A stretch of DNA of 64,000 nucleotides from Aquabacterium sp. J223 (GTDB taxonomy: Bacteria; Pseudomonadota; Gammaproteobacteria; Burkholderiales; Burkholderiaceae_C), in NCBI RefSeq assembly GCF_024666615.1, contig NZ_CP088297.1:3824501-3888500 (forward strand), written 5' to 3'. The notes under the pieces are model-generated. The model did not search any database. It saw only the letters and a list, made by a program, of their open reading frames with translations, and was not told the origin of the DNA. A program made the position numbers and the translations under genes. Positions 44,883-53,260 of this stretch are shown here, in pieces (position 1 is the first letter of the stretch; every line of letters begins with the position of its first letter).

Positions 44883-46007
44883 TCAGGCGGCGGTCACCCG
44901 GTCGGCCCCGTCGCGCAGCGCGGCCAGCTTCATCCAGGTGACGGCGGGGTCGATCTTCCCGTAGTTGGCGAAGGTGCCGAAGCCGCAGTCGGTGCTGGCC
45001 ACCACGCGGTCGGCCCCGACGAAGTCGACGTAGCGCTGGATGCGCTGGCGGATCAGCTCCGGGTGCTCCAGGTAGTTGCTGCAGCTGTCGATCAGGCCGG
45101 GCGCGAGGACCTTGTCCTCGGGCAGCTTGGCGTCGCGCCAGACCACCCACTCGTGCTCGTGCCGCGGGTTGGCGGCCTCGAAGAGGATGGTCGACGGCCG
45201 CGCCGCCAGCACCGGCTCGATCACCTTCTCCAGCGCGATGTCGCAGTGGTGCGGGCCTTCGTAGTTGCCCCAGCAGACGTGCATGCGCAGCCGCTCGGGC
45301 GGGATGTTGCGGGTGGCGGCGTTGAGCGCCTCCACCGCCTGCCAGGCGCGGGTGACGAACTCGGCCTCGCTGAGGTGCTGGAAGCCGGTGTGCGCGGCCA
45401 TCGCCAGGTCCGGGCAGTCCAGCTGCAGGTCGAAGCCGGCGTCGACGATGGCCTCGTACTCGGGCCGCATGGCCTCGACCAGGTCGGCCAGGTAGGCCTC
45501 GTGGCTGGGGTAGTGCTGGTTCGGCTGGAAGGCGGTGACCAGCCCGGGCGACGCAGCGTTGAGGAAGCCGCGCGCGCCGCGGCCGTGATGCGTCATCGCC
45601 GACTGGAAGCGCCGGATGTCGGCCTTGCAGGGCTCCATCGTCCGCAGCTTCACCGGGCCGACGCAGGCGGCGCGCACGAACTCCTGCGAGCCCATGATGG
45701 CGGTGAGCTTCTTGCGCAGCTCGGGGAACGGCGCCAGGTCCTTGGCCGGCGTGCGGTCGACGTGGCCGCCGAAGCCCTCCAGCCGCTCGGTGATGTAGGT
45801 GGCGTAACCGACCTTGCCCAGTTCGCCGTCGCTCATGATGCTGACGCCGGCCTCGGCCTGGCGGCGCACGGCGTCGTCGATGGCGGCCTGCACCACCTGC
45901 TCGAAGTGCTGTTCGTCCACCGGCTGGCCGTGGTCGCGCGCGATCAGCAGCTGCGCCAGTTCGTCGCCGCGCGGCAGGCTGCCGACGTGGGTGGTGTGCA
46001 TGGGCAT
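44883..46007 (-). CDS. MetE C-terminal-domain-like cobalamin-independent methyltransferase
   Basis: A 374-residue protein equivalent to the catalytic C-terminal half of MetE. It starts THVGSLPRGDEL, has the zinc ligands H and C in LRMHVCWGNY, E in ILFEAANPRHEHEW and C in VASTDCGFGTF, and the conserved SDGELGKVGYATYI. It lacks the N-terminal domain that folds MetE and the methyl-folate lid, as seen in MetE-like core enzymes and in 2-hydroxypropyl-CoM lyase relatives. It may methylate homocysteine or transfer a methyl from another donor. ATG 46007 has a good GGAG site; 46001 is an alternative. Convergent with the aminotransferase. Confidence 0.85.
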   Translation of the reverse strand: MPMHTTHVGSLPRGDELAQLLIARDHGQPVDEQHFEQVVQAAIDDAVRRQAEAGVSIMSDGELGKVGYATYITERLEGFGGHVDRTPAKDLAPFPELRKKLTAIMGSQEFVRAACVGPVKLRTMEPCKADIRRFQSAMTHHGRGARGFLNAASPGLVTAFQPNQHYPSHEAYLADLVEAMRPEYEAIVDAGFDLQLDCPDLAMAAHTGFQHLSEAEFVTRAWQAVEALNAATRNIPPERLRMHVCWGNYEGPHHCDIALEKVIEPVLAARPSTILFEAANPRHEHEWVVWRDAKLPEDKVLAPGLIDSCSNYLEHPELIRQRIQRYVDFVGADRVVASTDCGFGTFANYGKIDPAVTWMKLAALRDGADRVTAA

Positions 46008-46109
46008 GGGGCGTCGTCTCCTTTGGATGGGATCCATGGTAGCGACTGACACGGCCATAACCCTCGCCGCCGACGCCTCGGCCCAGGTGTTGCATGCTTG
46101 CGCCCCGCC

Positions 46110-47045
46110 ATGCCGCCGACCTGCCTTCGCCTGCCGCCGCCCCACCGGTTCCTGCTCAACCGGTCGACCCTGCGCGCGGCCGCCCTGGCCGGCGCGCTGT
46201 CGGTGGCGGCGCTGGCCGGCTGCAGCAGCCTGGACGAGCAGCAGCGGCGCTGGATCTTCCAGCCGGCGAAGGAGACGCCGTGGGCCGGGCCGGACGCCAC
46301 CGCCGGCATGCAGGACGTCTGGATCGACTTCCGCTCGCCGGTGGCCGAGGGCGCGCCGGTGAGGCTGCACGGCGTGTGGCTGCCGCAGGCCGACGAGGCG
46401 CAGGCGCCGCTGCTGCTCTACCTGCACGGCGCGCGCTGGGACGTGCGGGGCAGCGCCCCGCGCATCCGTCGCATGCACGAGCTGGGCTTCTCGGTGCTGG
46501 CGATCGACTACCGCGGCTTCGGCCGCAGCACGGATGCCCTGCCCTCCGAAGCCACCGCCGACGAGGACGCCCGCGCCGCGTGGGACTGGCTGGCCGCCCG
46601 CCAGCCGCAGGCGCCGCGCTTCATCTTCGGCCATTCGCTGGGCGGCGCCATCGCCACCCGGTTGGCGGCCGAGGTGGGCGACCAGGCCACCGGGCTGATG
46701 CTGGAGAACACCTTCACCTCCATCCGCGACGTCTTCGCCAGCTTCAAGTGGGGCTGGCTGCCGGTGGGCCCGCTGATCACCCAGCGCTTCGACTCCAGCG
46801 AGCGGGCGGCGCGGCTGCGCCTGCCCACGCTGGTGGTGCACGGCAGCGCGGACGCGCTGATCCCGCCCGCCCTGGGCCAGCGGCTGTACGAGCGGATCCC
46901 GGCGACCCGCAAGAAGTGGGTGCTGGTCGAGGGCGGCACCCACCACAGCACGCATTCGCTGGCGCAGGCGCAGTACCGCGCGGCACTGGACGAGCTGTTC
47001 GGGCTGGCCGCCATGGGCCGGGCGGCCACCACGTTGGCCCGCTGA
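46110..47045 (+). CDS. Alpha/beta-hydrolase lipoprotein
   Basis: A 311-residue serine hydrolase with a lipoprotein signal: after an Arg/Pro-rich start the lipobox LAGC precedes SSLDEQQ. The fold shows LLYLHGARW (oxyanion region), the nucleophile elbow FGHSLGGAIA, an acid in HGSADALIP and the His in GGTHHSTH. It resembles membrane-anchored esterases of the YfhR/BEM46 group, which deacylate lipids or small esters at the membrane. A TTG at 46098 could extend it by four residues, but the ATG is preferred. It is divergent from the MetE-like gene. Confidence 0.88.
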   Translation: MPPTCLRLPPPHRFLLNRSTLRAAALAGALSVAALAGCSSLDEQQRRWIFQPAKETPWAGPDATAGMQDVWIDFRSPVAEGAPVRLHGVWLPQADEAQAPLLLYLHGARWDVRGSAPRIRRMHELGFSVLAIDYRGFGRSTDALPSEATADEDARAAWDWLAARQPQAPRFIFGHSLGGAIATRLAAEVGDQATGLMLENTFTSIRDVFASFKWGWLPVGPLITQRFDSSERAARLRLPTLVVHGSADALIPPALGQRLYERIPATRKKWVLVEGGTHHSTHSLAQAQYRAALDELFGLAAMGRAATTLAR

Positions 47046-47182
47046 GCGGGGTCGGTCCCGCCCGCCGGGACGGCCCTTCGTGACCGGCGGATGACGCGCT
47101 TTACCAACACCTCGAGGGCTTCCGGCGGGCTAGGTCTCGCCCTTCTCGGTACGCACCCTTATCCTGGTTGACTGCTTGAAAA

Positions 47183-47192
47183 CCCTTAAGGG
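47183..47192 (+). promoter_or_regulatory. Palindrome CCCTTAAGGG covering the porin ribosome-binding site
   Basis: This perfect 10-bp palindrome ends ten bases before the porin ATG and its right half supplies the Shine-Dalgarno sequence. A protein or RNA structure at this spot would control translation or transcription of the porin. A sequence observation only. Confidence 0.4.
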
Positions 47193-47201
47193 AGTTCCTC
47201 A

Positions 47202-48227
47202 ATGAACGCACAGATGCGCTTGGCCATCGCGGCCCTGCTGGCCGCCCCGGTGGCCGCCTTCGCTCAATCCAGCGTGACGGTCTACGGCGTGCTGGACACC
47301 TATGTCGAATACGCCCGTGGCGGCGGCGCCGGCGACCGCACCTCGGTGCAGGCCGGCGGCCAGTCCGGTTCGCGCCTCGGCTTCCGCGGCACCGAAGACC
47401 TGGGCGGTGGCCTGAAGGCCATGTTCCAGCTCGAGCATGGCCTGTGGAACGACACCGGCACGCAGGACGGCGCCGAGTTCTGGCGCCGCCAGGCCTGGGT
47501 CGGCCTGTCGGGCGGCTTCGGCACGGTGGCCCTGGGCCGCCAGTACAACCCGAGCTTCCTGTTCGCCGACTCCATCGACCCCTTCGGCACCGGCTACGGC
47601 AGCGCCTTCACCCTGGGCATCACGCCGTTCAGCGCCTCGGGTGCCCGCACCAACAACGCGGTGACCTACGCCACCCCGGTGCTGTCGGGCTTCTCCGGCA
47701 AGGTGCTGGTGGGGGCCGGCGAAGGCGTGGCCGGCCGCACGGTGGACGGCAGCGTGACCTACGCGGGTGGCCCGCTGTACCTGGGCGCCGCCTATGGTCA
47801 GCGCGAGCGCTTCGGCGCCACCGCCGAAACCAGCAGCCTGCTGGTCGGCGGCAGCTACCAGCTGGGCATGTTCAAGATCCTGGGCGGCTACGACCGCCTG
47901 GAAGCCGAAGCCCCGACCAACACCACCCGCAAGGGCTGGACGCTGGGCACGCAGGTCGCGGTGAACCCGGGCGGCACCGTGTCGCTCGGCTACAGCGAGG
48001 CCAAGACCGACGGCCGGGCGGACAAGGTCAAGCTGCTGAGCGCCGGCTACTCGTACGCGCTGTCCAAGCGCACCAACGTGTACGCCATCGTCAGCCGCGT
48101 CGACAACGCCAGCGGCGCCGCCGCGACGGCCTTCGGCCCGACCGGTGCGTCGTCCGGCAACCCGTACACGGTGCTGGCCGGCAACAACCCGTCCAGCGTC
48201 GCGCTGGGCGTGCGCCACACCTTCTGA
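47202..48227 (+). CDS. Outer-membrane porin, Burkholderiales (OmpC-like) type
   Basis: A 341-residue porin: signal peptide ending AAPVAAFAQSS, first strand SVTVYGVLDTYVEYA, the conserved SRLGFRGTEDLGGGLKAMFQLEHG, constriction-loop residues around AEFWRRQAWVGLSGGFGTVALGR, and a C-terminal strand ending SVALGVRHTF with the terminal Phe needed for Bam-mediated insertion. It should form a 16-strand trimer letting small solutes through the outer membrane. An AAGGGAG ribosome-binding site lies within a perfect CCCTTAAGGG palindrome. A strong terminator follows 39 bp after the stop. Confidence 0.95.
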   Translation: MNAQMRLAIAALLAAPVAAFAQSSVTVYGVLDTYVEYARGGGAGDRTSVQAGGQSGSRLGFRGTEDLGGGLKAMFQLEHGLWNDTGTQDGAEFWRRQAWVGLSGGFGTVALGRQYNPSFLFADSIDPFGTGYGSAFTLGITPFSASGARTNNAVTYATPVLSGFSGKVLVGAGEGVAGRTVDGSVTYAGGPLYLGAAYGQRERFGATAETSSLLVGGSYQLGMFKILGGYDRLEAEAPTNTTRKGWTLGTQVAVNPGGTVSLGYSEAKTDGRADKVKLLSAGYSYALSKRTNVYAIVSRVDNASGAAATAFGPTGASSGNPYTVLAGNNPSSVALGVRHTF

Positions 48228-48266
48228 TCGCCGCCGCCTTCGGGCGGCTGCGTCAGCAGACGAAGC

Positions 48267-48295
48267 AGCGGACCGCGAGAGCGGTCCGCTTTTTT
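48267..48295 (+). terminator. Intrinsic terminator of the porin gene
   Basis: AGCGGACCGC and GCGGTCCGCT form a perfect 10-bp stem with a GAGA loop, followed by a run of six T. It lies between the porin stop and the convergent ABC ATPase stop at 48309, so on the minus strand it may also end that operon, although the T run is only on the plus strand. Confidence 0.9.
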
Positions 48296-48308
48296 CATGG
48301 CGGGACGC

Positions 48309-49067
48309 TCAATGCAGCGCTGACAGGAACTGCTGCAGCTCGGGCGTCTTCGGAGCGCCGAACACCTCCGCCGGTGGGCCGATCTCGTGGATGCGGCCGG
48401 CATGCATGAACACCACCCGGTCCGCGACCTGGCGGGCGAAGTTCATCTCGTGGGTGACCATGAGCAGCGTCATGCCCTCCTGCGCCAGCGACTCCACCAC
48501 GCGCAGCACCTCGCCCACCAGTTCGGGGTCGAGCGCCGAGGTGATCTCGTCGCACAGCAGCACCGCGGGGTCCATGGCGAGCGCCCGGGCGATGGCCACC
48601 CGCTGCTGCTGCCCGCCGGACAGCTGGTCGGGCCAGGCGTCGAACTTGTCGCCCAGGCCGACGCGGGCCAGCAGCTGGCGGGCGCGGGCCTCGGCCTCGG
48701 GACCGTGGCGGCCCTTGACCAGCCCGGGTGCCAGCATCACGTTGCGGCCCACGCTCAAGTGCGGGAAGAGGTTGAAGCTCTGGAAGATCATGCCCACGTG
48801 CTGGCGCAGCGCGCGCATGGCCTTGGGCTGGTCGTGGCGCAGCGGCTGACCGTCCACGTCCAGTTCGCCCTCCTGGAACGCCTCCAGCCCGTTCACGCAG
48901 CGCAGCAGGGTGCTCTTGCCCGAGCCGCTGCGGCCGATGATGGCGATGACCTCGCCGCGCTGCACGTCCAGGTCGACGCCCTTGAGCACCTCCAGCGCGC
49001 CGTAGCGCTTGCGCAGGGCCTGGATGCGGACGATGGGCGGGGCGCTGGGTTGTTCAATGGCGGCCAC
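48309..49067 (-). CDS. Polar amino-acid ABC transporter ATP-binding protein
   Basis: A 252-residue ABC ATPase of the GlnQ/HisP group. Walker A is GRSGSGKST, the Q-loop MIFQSFNLFPHLSV, the signature LSGGQQQR, Walker B AVLLCDEIT, and the switch His in VTHEMNFARQVADRV. It powers uptake of a polar amino acid or related solute. It starts at GTG 49067, overlapping the permease by 14 bp, and is the last gene of the five-gene set GntR, binding protein, two permeases, ATPase. Confidence 0.94.
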   Translation of the reverse strand: MAAIEQPSAPPIVRIQALRKRYGALEVLKGVDLDVQRGEVIAIIGRSGSGKSTLLRCVNGLEAFQEGELDVDGQPLRHDQPKAMRALRQHVGMIFQSFNLFPHLSVGRNVMLAPGLVKGRHGPEAEARARQLLARVGLGDKFDAWPDQLSGGQQQRVAIARALAMDPAVLLCDEITSALDPELVGEVLRVVESLAQEGMTLLMVTHEMNFARQVADRVVFMHAGRIHEIGPPAEVFGAPKTPELQQFLSALH

Positions 49068-49707
49068 GTTGAATCCTCTTTTCGAGTGCCTGGCTCCAGG
49101 CTGAGATGGGGAAGCAGATGGCGAAGTACAGCAGCGCCACGAAGGCGTACACCGTGAACGGCCGGAAGGTGGCGTTGGTGATCATGGTGCCGGTCTTGGT
49201 CAGCTCGATGATCCCGATCACCGAGGCCAGCGCGGTGCCCTTGATGACCTGCACCAGGAAGCCCACCGTCGGCGGAATGGCGATGCGAAAGGCCTGCGGT
49301 CCGATGACGTGGCGCAACTGCTCGCCGAAGCCGAGCGCCAGGCTGGCCGAGGCCTCCCACTGGCCCTTCGGGATGGCGTTGACGCAGCCGCGCCAGATCT
49401 CGGCCAGGTAGGCGCTGGTGTAGAGCGTGAGCGCCAGCGCGGCGGCCGTCCAGGCGGACAGCTCCAGCCCCAGCAGCGCCAGCCCGAAGTAGGCGAGGAA
49501 CAACTGCATCAGCAGCGGCGTGCCCTGGAAGAGCTGCACGTACAGGGCCACGCCGCGCTCGGCGCCAGGCCAGCGTGCCACCCGCGACACCAGCAGCGCC
49601 AGGCCCACCAGCCCGCCGCCGACGAAGGCGATGAGCGACAGCAGCAGGGTCCACGGCACCGCCCACAGCAGGTTGCGCACGATGTCCCACAGCGAAAACT
49701 CGACCAT
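49054..49707 (-). CDS. Polar amino-acid ABC transporter permease
   Basis: A 217-residue permease with about five transmembrane helices of the HisMQ class. The binding-protein-dependent motif EWRGCVNAIPKGQWEASASLALG-like segment is present (EIWRGCVNAIPKGQWEASA), with PLLMQLFLAYFGLALLG before it. It pairs with the second permease to form the channel. ATG 49707 lies 11 bp after the stop of the second permease gene and has a GGAGAGG ribosome-binding site. Substrate specificity cannot be told from the permease. Confidence 0.94.
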   Translation of the reverse strand: MVEFSLWDIVRNLLWAVPWTLLLSLIAFVGGGLVGLALLVSRVARWPGAERGVALYVQLFQGTPLLMQLFLAYFGLALLGLELSAWTAAALALTLYTSAYLAEIWRGCVNAIPKGQWEASASLALGFGEQLRHVIGPQAFRIAIPPTVGFLVQVIKGTALASVIGIIELTKTGTMITNATFRPFTVYAFVALLYFAICFPISAWSQALEKRIQRGRH

Positions 49708-49718
49708 GGTCCTCTCCT

Positions 49719-50333
49719 TCAGCGGCCGAAGATGAAGCGCGGCCCGGCCCAGCGCAGCAGGCCGCGCAGCGCGATGGCCAGCAGCAGGTACAGCGCGGTG
49801 GCGACGATGTACGACTCGAAGGCGCGGAAGGTGCGGCTCTGGATCAGGTTGGCGACGTACGACAGCTCCTGCGCCGCGATCTGGCCGCACACCGCCGAGC
49901 CCAGCATGACGATGACCACCTGGCTGGTCATCGCCGGCCACACCCGCGACAGCGCCGGCGGCAGCACCACGCGGGTGAACACCTGCAGGCGCGTCATCGC
50001 CAGGCTCAAGCCCGCTTCGACCTGGCCGCGCGGCGTGGCGGCGATGCCGGCGCGCACGATCTCGGCCGCGTAGGCGCCCAGGTTGATGGTCATGGCCAGC
50101 ACCGAGGCCGCTTCCGGCGACAGCCGCAGGCCCAGGCTGGGCAGGCCGAAGAACAGGAAGAACAGCTGCACGATGAACGGCGTGTTGCGGATCAGCTCCA
50201 CGTAGGCGGCCGCCACCGCACCGGCCCACGCCGGGCCCCAGGTGCGCGACCAGGCGGCGGCCACGCCGAGCACCGCGCCGAACACCATGGACACCAGCGT
50301 GAGCAGCGCGGTGACGCCCATGCCGCGCAGCAA
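49719..50333 (-). CDS. Polar amino-acid ABC transporter permease (5' end frameshifted)
   Basis: A second HisMQ-type permease. The open frame from 50333 encodes 204 residues (MLRGMGVTALLTLVSMVFGA ... ), with the conserved AEIVRAGIAATPRGQVEAG cytoplasmic loop. The expected start is at ATG 50377: there MTALDFSP reads in another frame, and adding one base to the G5 run at 50354-50358 gives TALDFSPLWAEWPALLRGMG, a normal permease N-terminus. The full gene would therefore be 49719-50377, about 219 residues. The break may be a sequencing error; if real, translation from 50333 could still give most of the protein. Confidence 0.85.
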   Translation of the reverse strand: MLRGMGVTALLTLVSMVFGAVLGVAAAWSRTWGPAWAGAVAAAYVELIRNTPFIVQLFFLFFGLPSLGLRLSPEAASVLAMTINLGAYAAEIVRAGIAATPRGQVEAGLSLAMTRLQVFTRVVLPPALSRVWPAMTSQVVIVMLGSAVCGQIAAQELSYVANLIQSRTFRAFESYIVATALYLLLAIALRGLLRWAGPRFIFGR

Positions 50334-50398
50334 CGCGGGCCATTCGGCCCAGAGGGGGAGAAGTCAAGGGCGGTCATGTGATTGGCGCAGGAGGCACG

Positions 50399-50530
50399 CC
50401 CGAGTCCCCGTGGGGACAGGTCGCCGCAGGCGACCAGGGGCAGCGGTGGTGAAAGACAGGCCCAAACCGATCCGGGTCCCCCGGTCGGTTTGGGAGCCCC
50501 CGGGAGGCGGCCGCCAGACGGCCGGGGGAT
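50399..50530. repeat. Copy B of the dispersed palindromic intergenic repeat
   Basis: The gap between the binding-protein gene and the permease gene is filled by four consecutive hairpins: GTCCCC-GT-GGGGAC (50404-50417), GGTCGCC-GCA-GGCGACC (50419-50435), CCCAAACCGA...TCGGTTTGGG (50461-50494, with a nested CCGGG/CCCGG) and CCCCCGG...CCGGGGG (50497-50528). Read in reverse complement it aligns with 8213-8345, including a 19-base identical core. In the operon it may act as an RNA stabiliser or partial terminator that sets binding-protein versus permease levels. Confidence 0.68.
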
Positions 50531-50536
50531 GTCATC

Positions 50537-51322
50537 TCAATTCGGCAGGTCGCCGGCCGGCCGGCCGAGCCACTTCTGCGCCAGCTTGTCGAGTTCGCCC
50601 GAGGCCTTGGCCGCGGCGATGATCTCGTTGACCTTGGCGCGCAGCTTGTCCTCGCCCTTGGCCACGCCGATGAAGTTGGGCGAGTCCTTGATCAGCAGCT
50701 TGTATTCGGTGTTGAGCGACGGGTTCTTCTGCATCAGGTTGCCGGCCACCGACGCGCCGGTGGCGATGACCTGCACCTGGCCGGAGACGAAGGCCGACAC
50801 CGTGGCGTTGTTGTCCTCGAAGCGTTTGATGTCGGTGCCGGCCGGCGCCAGCTTGGTCAGCTCCATGTCCTCGATGGCGCCGCGGGTCACGCCCACGCTC
50901 TTGCCGGCCAGGTCGGCGAAGCCCTTCAACTTCACCGACTTGGCGGCGAACACCGCCTGGAAGAAGGGCGAATAGGCGGCGGTGAAGTCGATCACCTTCT
51001 CGCGCTCCGGGTTCTTGCCCAGCGTGGAGATGACCAGCTGCGCCTTCTTCGTCTGCAGGTAGGGGATGCGGTTGGTGCTGCTCACCGGCAGCAGCTCGCC
51101 GGTGACCCCCAGCTTGCTGGCCACCAGCTTGGCCATGTCCACGTCCAGGCCCTGCGGGCGCAGGTCGGGGCCGACGAAGCCGTAGGGCGGGAAGTCGGTG
51201 GGCACGGCGATGGTGATGGTCTTCTTGGCCATCACCTCGTCGAGGGCGTTCTGTGCCAGTGCGGCGGCCGGCAGCAGGGCTGCGGCCAGGCCGAGGGCGG
51301 TGAACAGGCGGCGGGCGGTCAT
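50537..51322 (-). CDS. Polar amino-acid ABC transporter substrate-binding protein
   Basis: A 261-residue periplasmic binding protein of SBP family 3. The Sec signal ends near AAALAQNALDEV; the mature part shows ITIAVPTDFPPYGFVGPD, GLDVDMAKLVASKLG, PYLQTKKAQLVIS and the hinge strands AGKSVGVTRGAIEDMEL. It captures a polar amino acid or derivative and hands it to the two permeases. It follows the GntR gene with only 2 bp between, so regulator and transporter are co-transcribed. A GGAGAAG site precedes ATG 51322. Confidence 0.93.
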   Translation of the reverse strand: MTARRLFTALGLAAALLPAAALAQNALDEVMAKKTITIAVPTDFPPYGFVGPDLRPQGLDVDMAKLVASKLGVTGELLPVSSTNRIPYLQTKKAQLVISTLGKNPEREKVIDFTAAYSPFFQAVFAAKSVKLKGFADLAGKSVGVTRGAIEDMELTKLAPAGTDIKRFEDNNATVSAFVSGQVQVIATGASVAGNLMQKNPSLNTEYKLLIKDSPNFIGVAKGEDKLRAKVNEIIAAAKASGELDKLAQKWLGRPAGDLPN

Positions 51323-51324
51323 CG

Positions 51325-52152
51325 TCACTTCTCCTTGGGGGAACGGCGGGTGGATCGGCGGGGGGTCGCCGCCTCGTCGACGAGGCGGCTGAACAGGCGA
51401 GGCGCCGCCGCGGGCGCGGCGGTGGGCGCGGCCGCGCCCGCGGCGCCGATGCCGGCCAGCGCGGCGCGCAGCCGCTCGGCCGGGTTGTCCTCGTTGGGCT
51501 GGTGCAGGTTGTCGGCCACCGCCTTGAGGTGCTCGCGCACCAGGCGGGTGGCCTGCTTGAGGTCGCCGTCCTGCAGCGCCTGCACGATGGCGGCGTGGTC
51601 GGCGCAGGACCGGCTCGCGTCCTGGTTCGACTGGTACAGCGCCGCGATCAGCGTGGTGCGCGCCGTCAGGTCCTTGAGGATGTCGGCCAGCAGCGCGTTG
51701 CCCGCGCATTCGGCGAGGCAGACGTGGAACTCGCCGAGCAGGTAGCTGCGCTCGCCGGGCTCGCCGGCCCGGATGGCCGCACGCTCCTGCGCCACATGGC
51801 GCTTGAGCGTGCGCAGCGCCTCGGCCGACAGCGGCGCGCCGAGCGACTGCACCAGGCCGGTCTCGATGGCGATGCGGGCGTCGAAGGCGTCGCGCGCCTC
51901 CTGCAGCGACGGCTGCACCACGAACCAGCCGCGGCGCGCGCTGACCCACACCATGCCGCGCGCCGACAGCCGGGCGAGCGCCTCGCGCACCACGGTGCGG
52001 CTGACCCCGAACAGGCCGGCCAGCGCCTGCTCGCCCAGGTGCTGTCCGGCGGCGATGCGGCCGGCCAGGATGGCGTCGACGATGCGGTCGGCGATGGCGT
52101 CCGGCGTGCGCACCGTTTCAGGGGCGGCGGCCGGTGCGGCGGTGGGCGGCAT
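51325..52152 (-). CDS. GntR-family regulator with FCD domain
   Basis: A 275-residue regulator. The winged helix is at about 15-75 (IADRIVDAILAGRIAAGQHLGEQ, LFGVSRTVVREALARLSARG), followed by an FCD effector domain (about 90-215) with metal-binding His in EFHVCLAECAGN and DHAAIVQALQDGD. The C-terminal 50 residues are low-complexity Ala/Pro, not part of the fold. It heads the ABC operon, so it probably senses the transported compound or a product. A GTCTTG-TATG-CAAGAC palindrome 62-77 bp upstream is the likely operator. Confidence 0.93.
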   Translation of the reverse strand: MPPTAAPAAAPETVRTPDAIADRIVDAILAGRIAAGQHLGEQALAGLFGVSRTVVREALARLSARGMVWVSARRGWFVVQPSLQEARDAFDARIAIETGLVQSLGAPLSAEALRTLKRHVAQERAAIRAGEPGERSYLLGEFHVCLAECAGNALLADILKDLTARTTLIAALYQSNQDASRSCADHAAIVQALQDGDLKQATRLVREHLKAVADNLHQPNEDNPAERLRAALAGIGAAGAAAPTAAPAAAPRLFSRLVDEAATPRRSTRRSPKEK

Positions 52153-52213
52153 GGCAGCGGATCGCCGGTCCAGTCCCCGCGACGGTGCGGGGTGGCGCCA
52201 GCTTGGATCACAA

Positions 52214-52229
52214 GTCTTGTATGCAAGAC
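52214..52229. promoter_or_regulatory. Candidate GntR/FCD operator
   Basis: GTCTTG and CAAGAC form a perfect 6-bp inverted repeat around TATG, resembling the TTGTATACAA-type sites bound by several FCD-family GntR proteins. It lies upstream of the GntR-ABC operon, where autorepression would act. Binding is inferred. Confidence 0.55.
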
Positions 52230-52278
52230 GTGACCTGCATGATGCGTACCAGCACGGCCGGTGGCCGCGCGCGCGACC

Positions 52279-53195
52279 CTAGCCCTGGGCGGGCCGCACG
52301 TTGACGGCGCAGGGTCCTCGGTTGTTCTCCGACAGCTCGTAGACCACCGGGTCGCCGATGCGCAGATCGGCCGGGCTCACGTCCACCAGCGCGCTGTAGG
52401 CGAAGAACACGTTGGGGCCGCCGGCCGCCGGGGTGGCGAAGCCGTAACCGTCCTTCAGGTTCTGCACCACGCCGCGCTGCAGGCCGCCTGCGTCCAGGGG
52501 GCGGTGTCCGCCGTCGGCGCCTCCGCCACGGCGGACCGCTCGGGCCGCGGCTCGCCGCGCAGGAACAGCCCGTCGACCAGCGCGTCGCCGCGGCCGGCCT
52601 GTTGGTCGATGAGCTGGTGCATCAGCACCGGGTAGGTGGCCTCGTCGACCAGGCTCTGGGCGGTGCGCGTCTCGCGGTCGTCGCGGCCGGGCTCGCTGAC
52701 GGTGAAGTTCCAGCCCAGCAGCATGGTGCGGGTGCCGAGCGTCGCCAGCTTGCGCAGCAGCGGCACGAAGTCGCCGTCGCAGGCGATCAGCACCAGCACG
52801 TCGAAGCGCTTGTGCAGCGCCAGCTCGAACGCCTCCAGCGCCAGCCAGACGTCGATGCCCTTCTCGCCCTGCGGCCCCATCGGCAGGTAGTGGGTGGTGA
52901 TGCCTTCGCGCATCAGCACGTCCTCGAAGCTGCGCTCGGCCAGCAGCAGGTTGCGCTCGTCGGCCTCCTGCGCGCGCAGCCGGCCGCGGAAGTAGTGGGC
53001 GTCGACCACCTGGCACAGCCGCGGGTCCTGGCCTTCTTCCAGCGCCACCCGGTGGCGCACGAAGTGGTGCAGGCCGGCGAGGCTGATGCGCGCCTGGCGC
53101 GGGTGCGAATGGAGGTAGTGGTTGCTGACGAGGCGAAAGAAGTTGCCGTCGTAGAACACCCCGATGCGCGTGAGCTTCTGGCCCAGGCCCGACAT
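52279..53195 (-). pseudogene. NYN-domain protein with C-terminal cold-shock domain, frameshifted
   Basis: The first frame from ATG 53195 encodes a NYN/LabA-like nuclease domain (RIGVFYDGNFFRLVSNHYLH, VDAHYFRGRL, KGIDVWLALEAF, LIACDGDFVPLL), with the PIN-type acidic residues intact. The second frame, ending at 52279, encodes a cold-shock domain (GVVQNLKDGYGFATPAAGG, VFFAYSALVD). Adding one base to the G5 run at 52497-52501 fuses them into a protein of about 305 residues. NYN plus CSD suggests an RNA-binding ribonuclease. The break is more likely a homopolymer error than decay because both halves are otherwise perfect. Confidence 0.85.
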
Positions 53196-53260
53196 ACCGA
53201 ACACCCCTTCAGAAAAGCGACAGCGGCCGACGAGCGGCCGCGTCGCATTCTGACCGTCGA

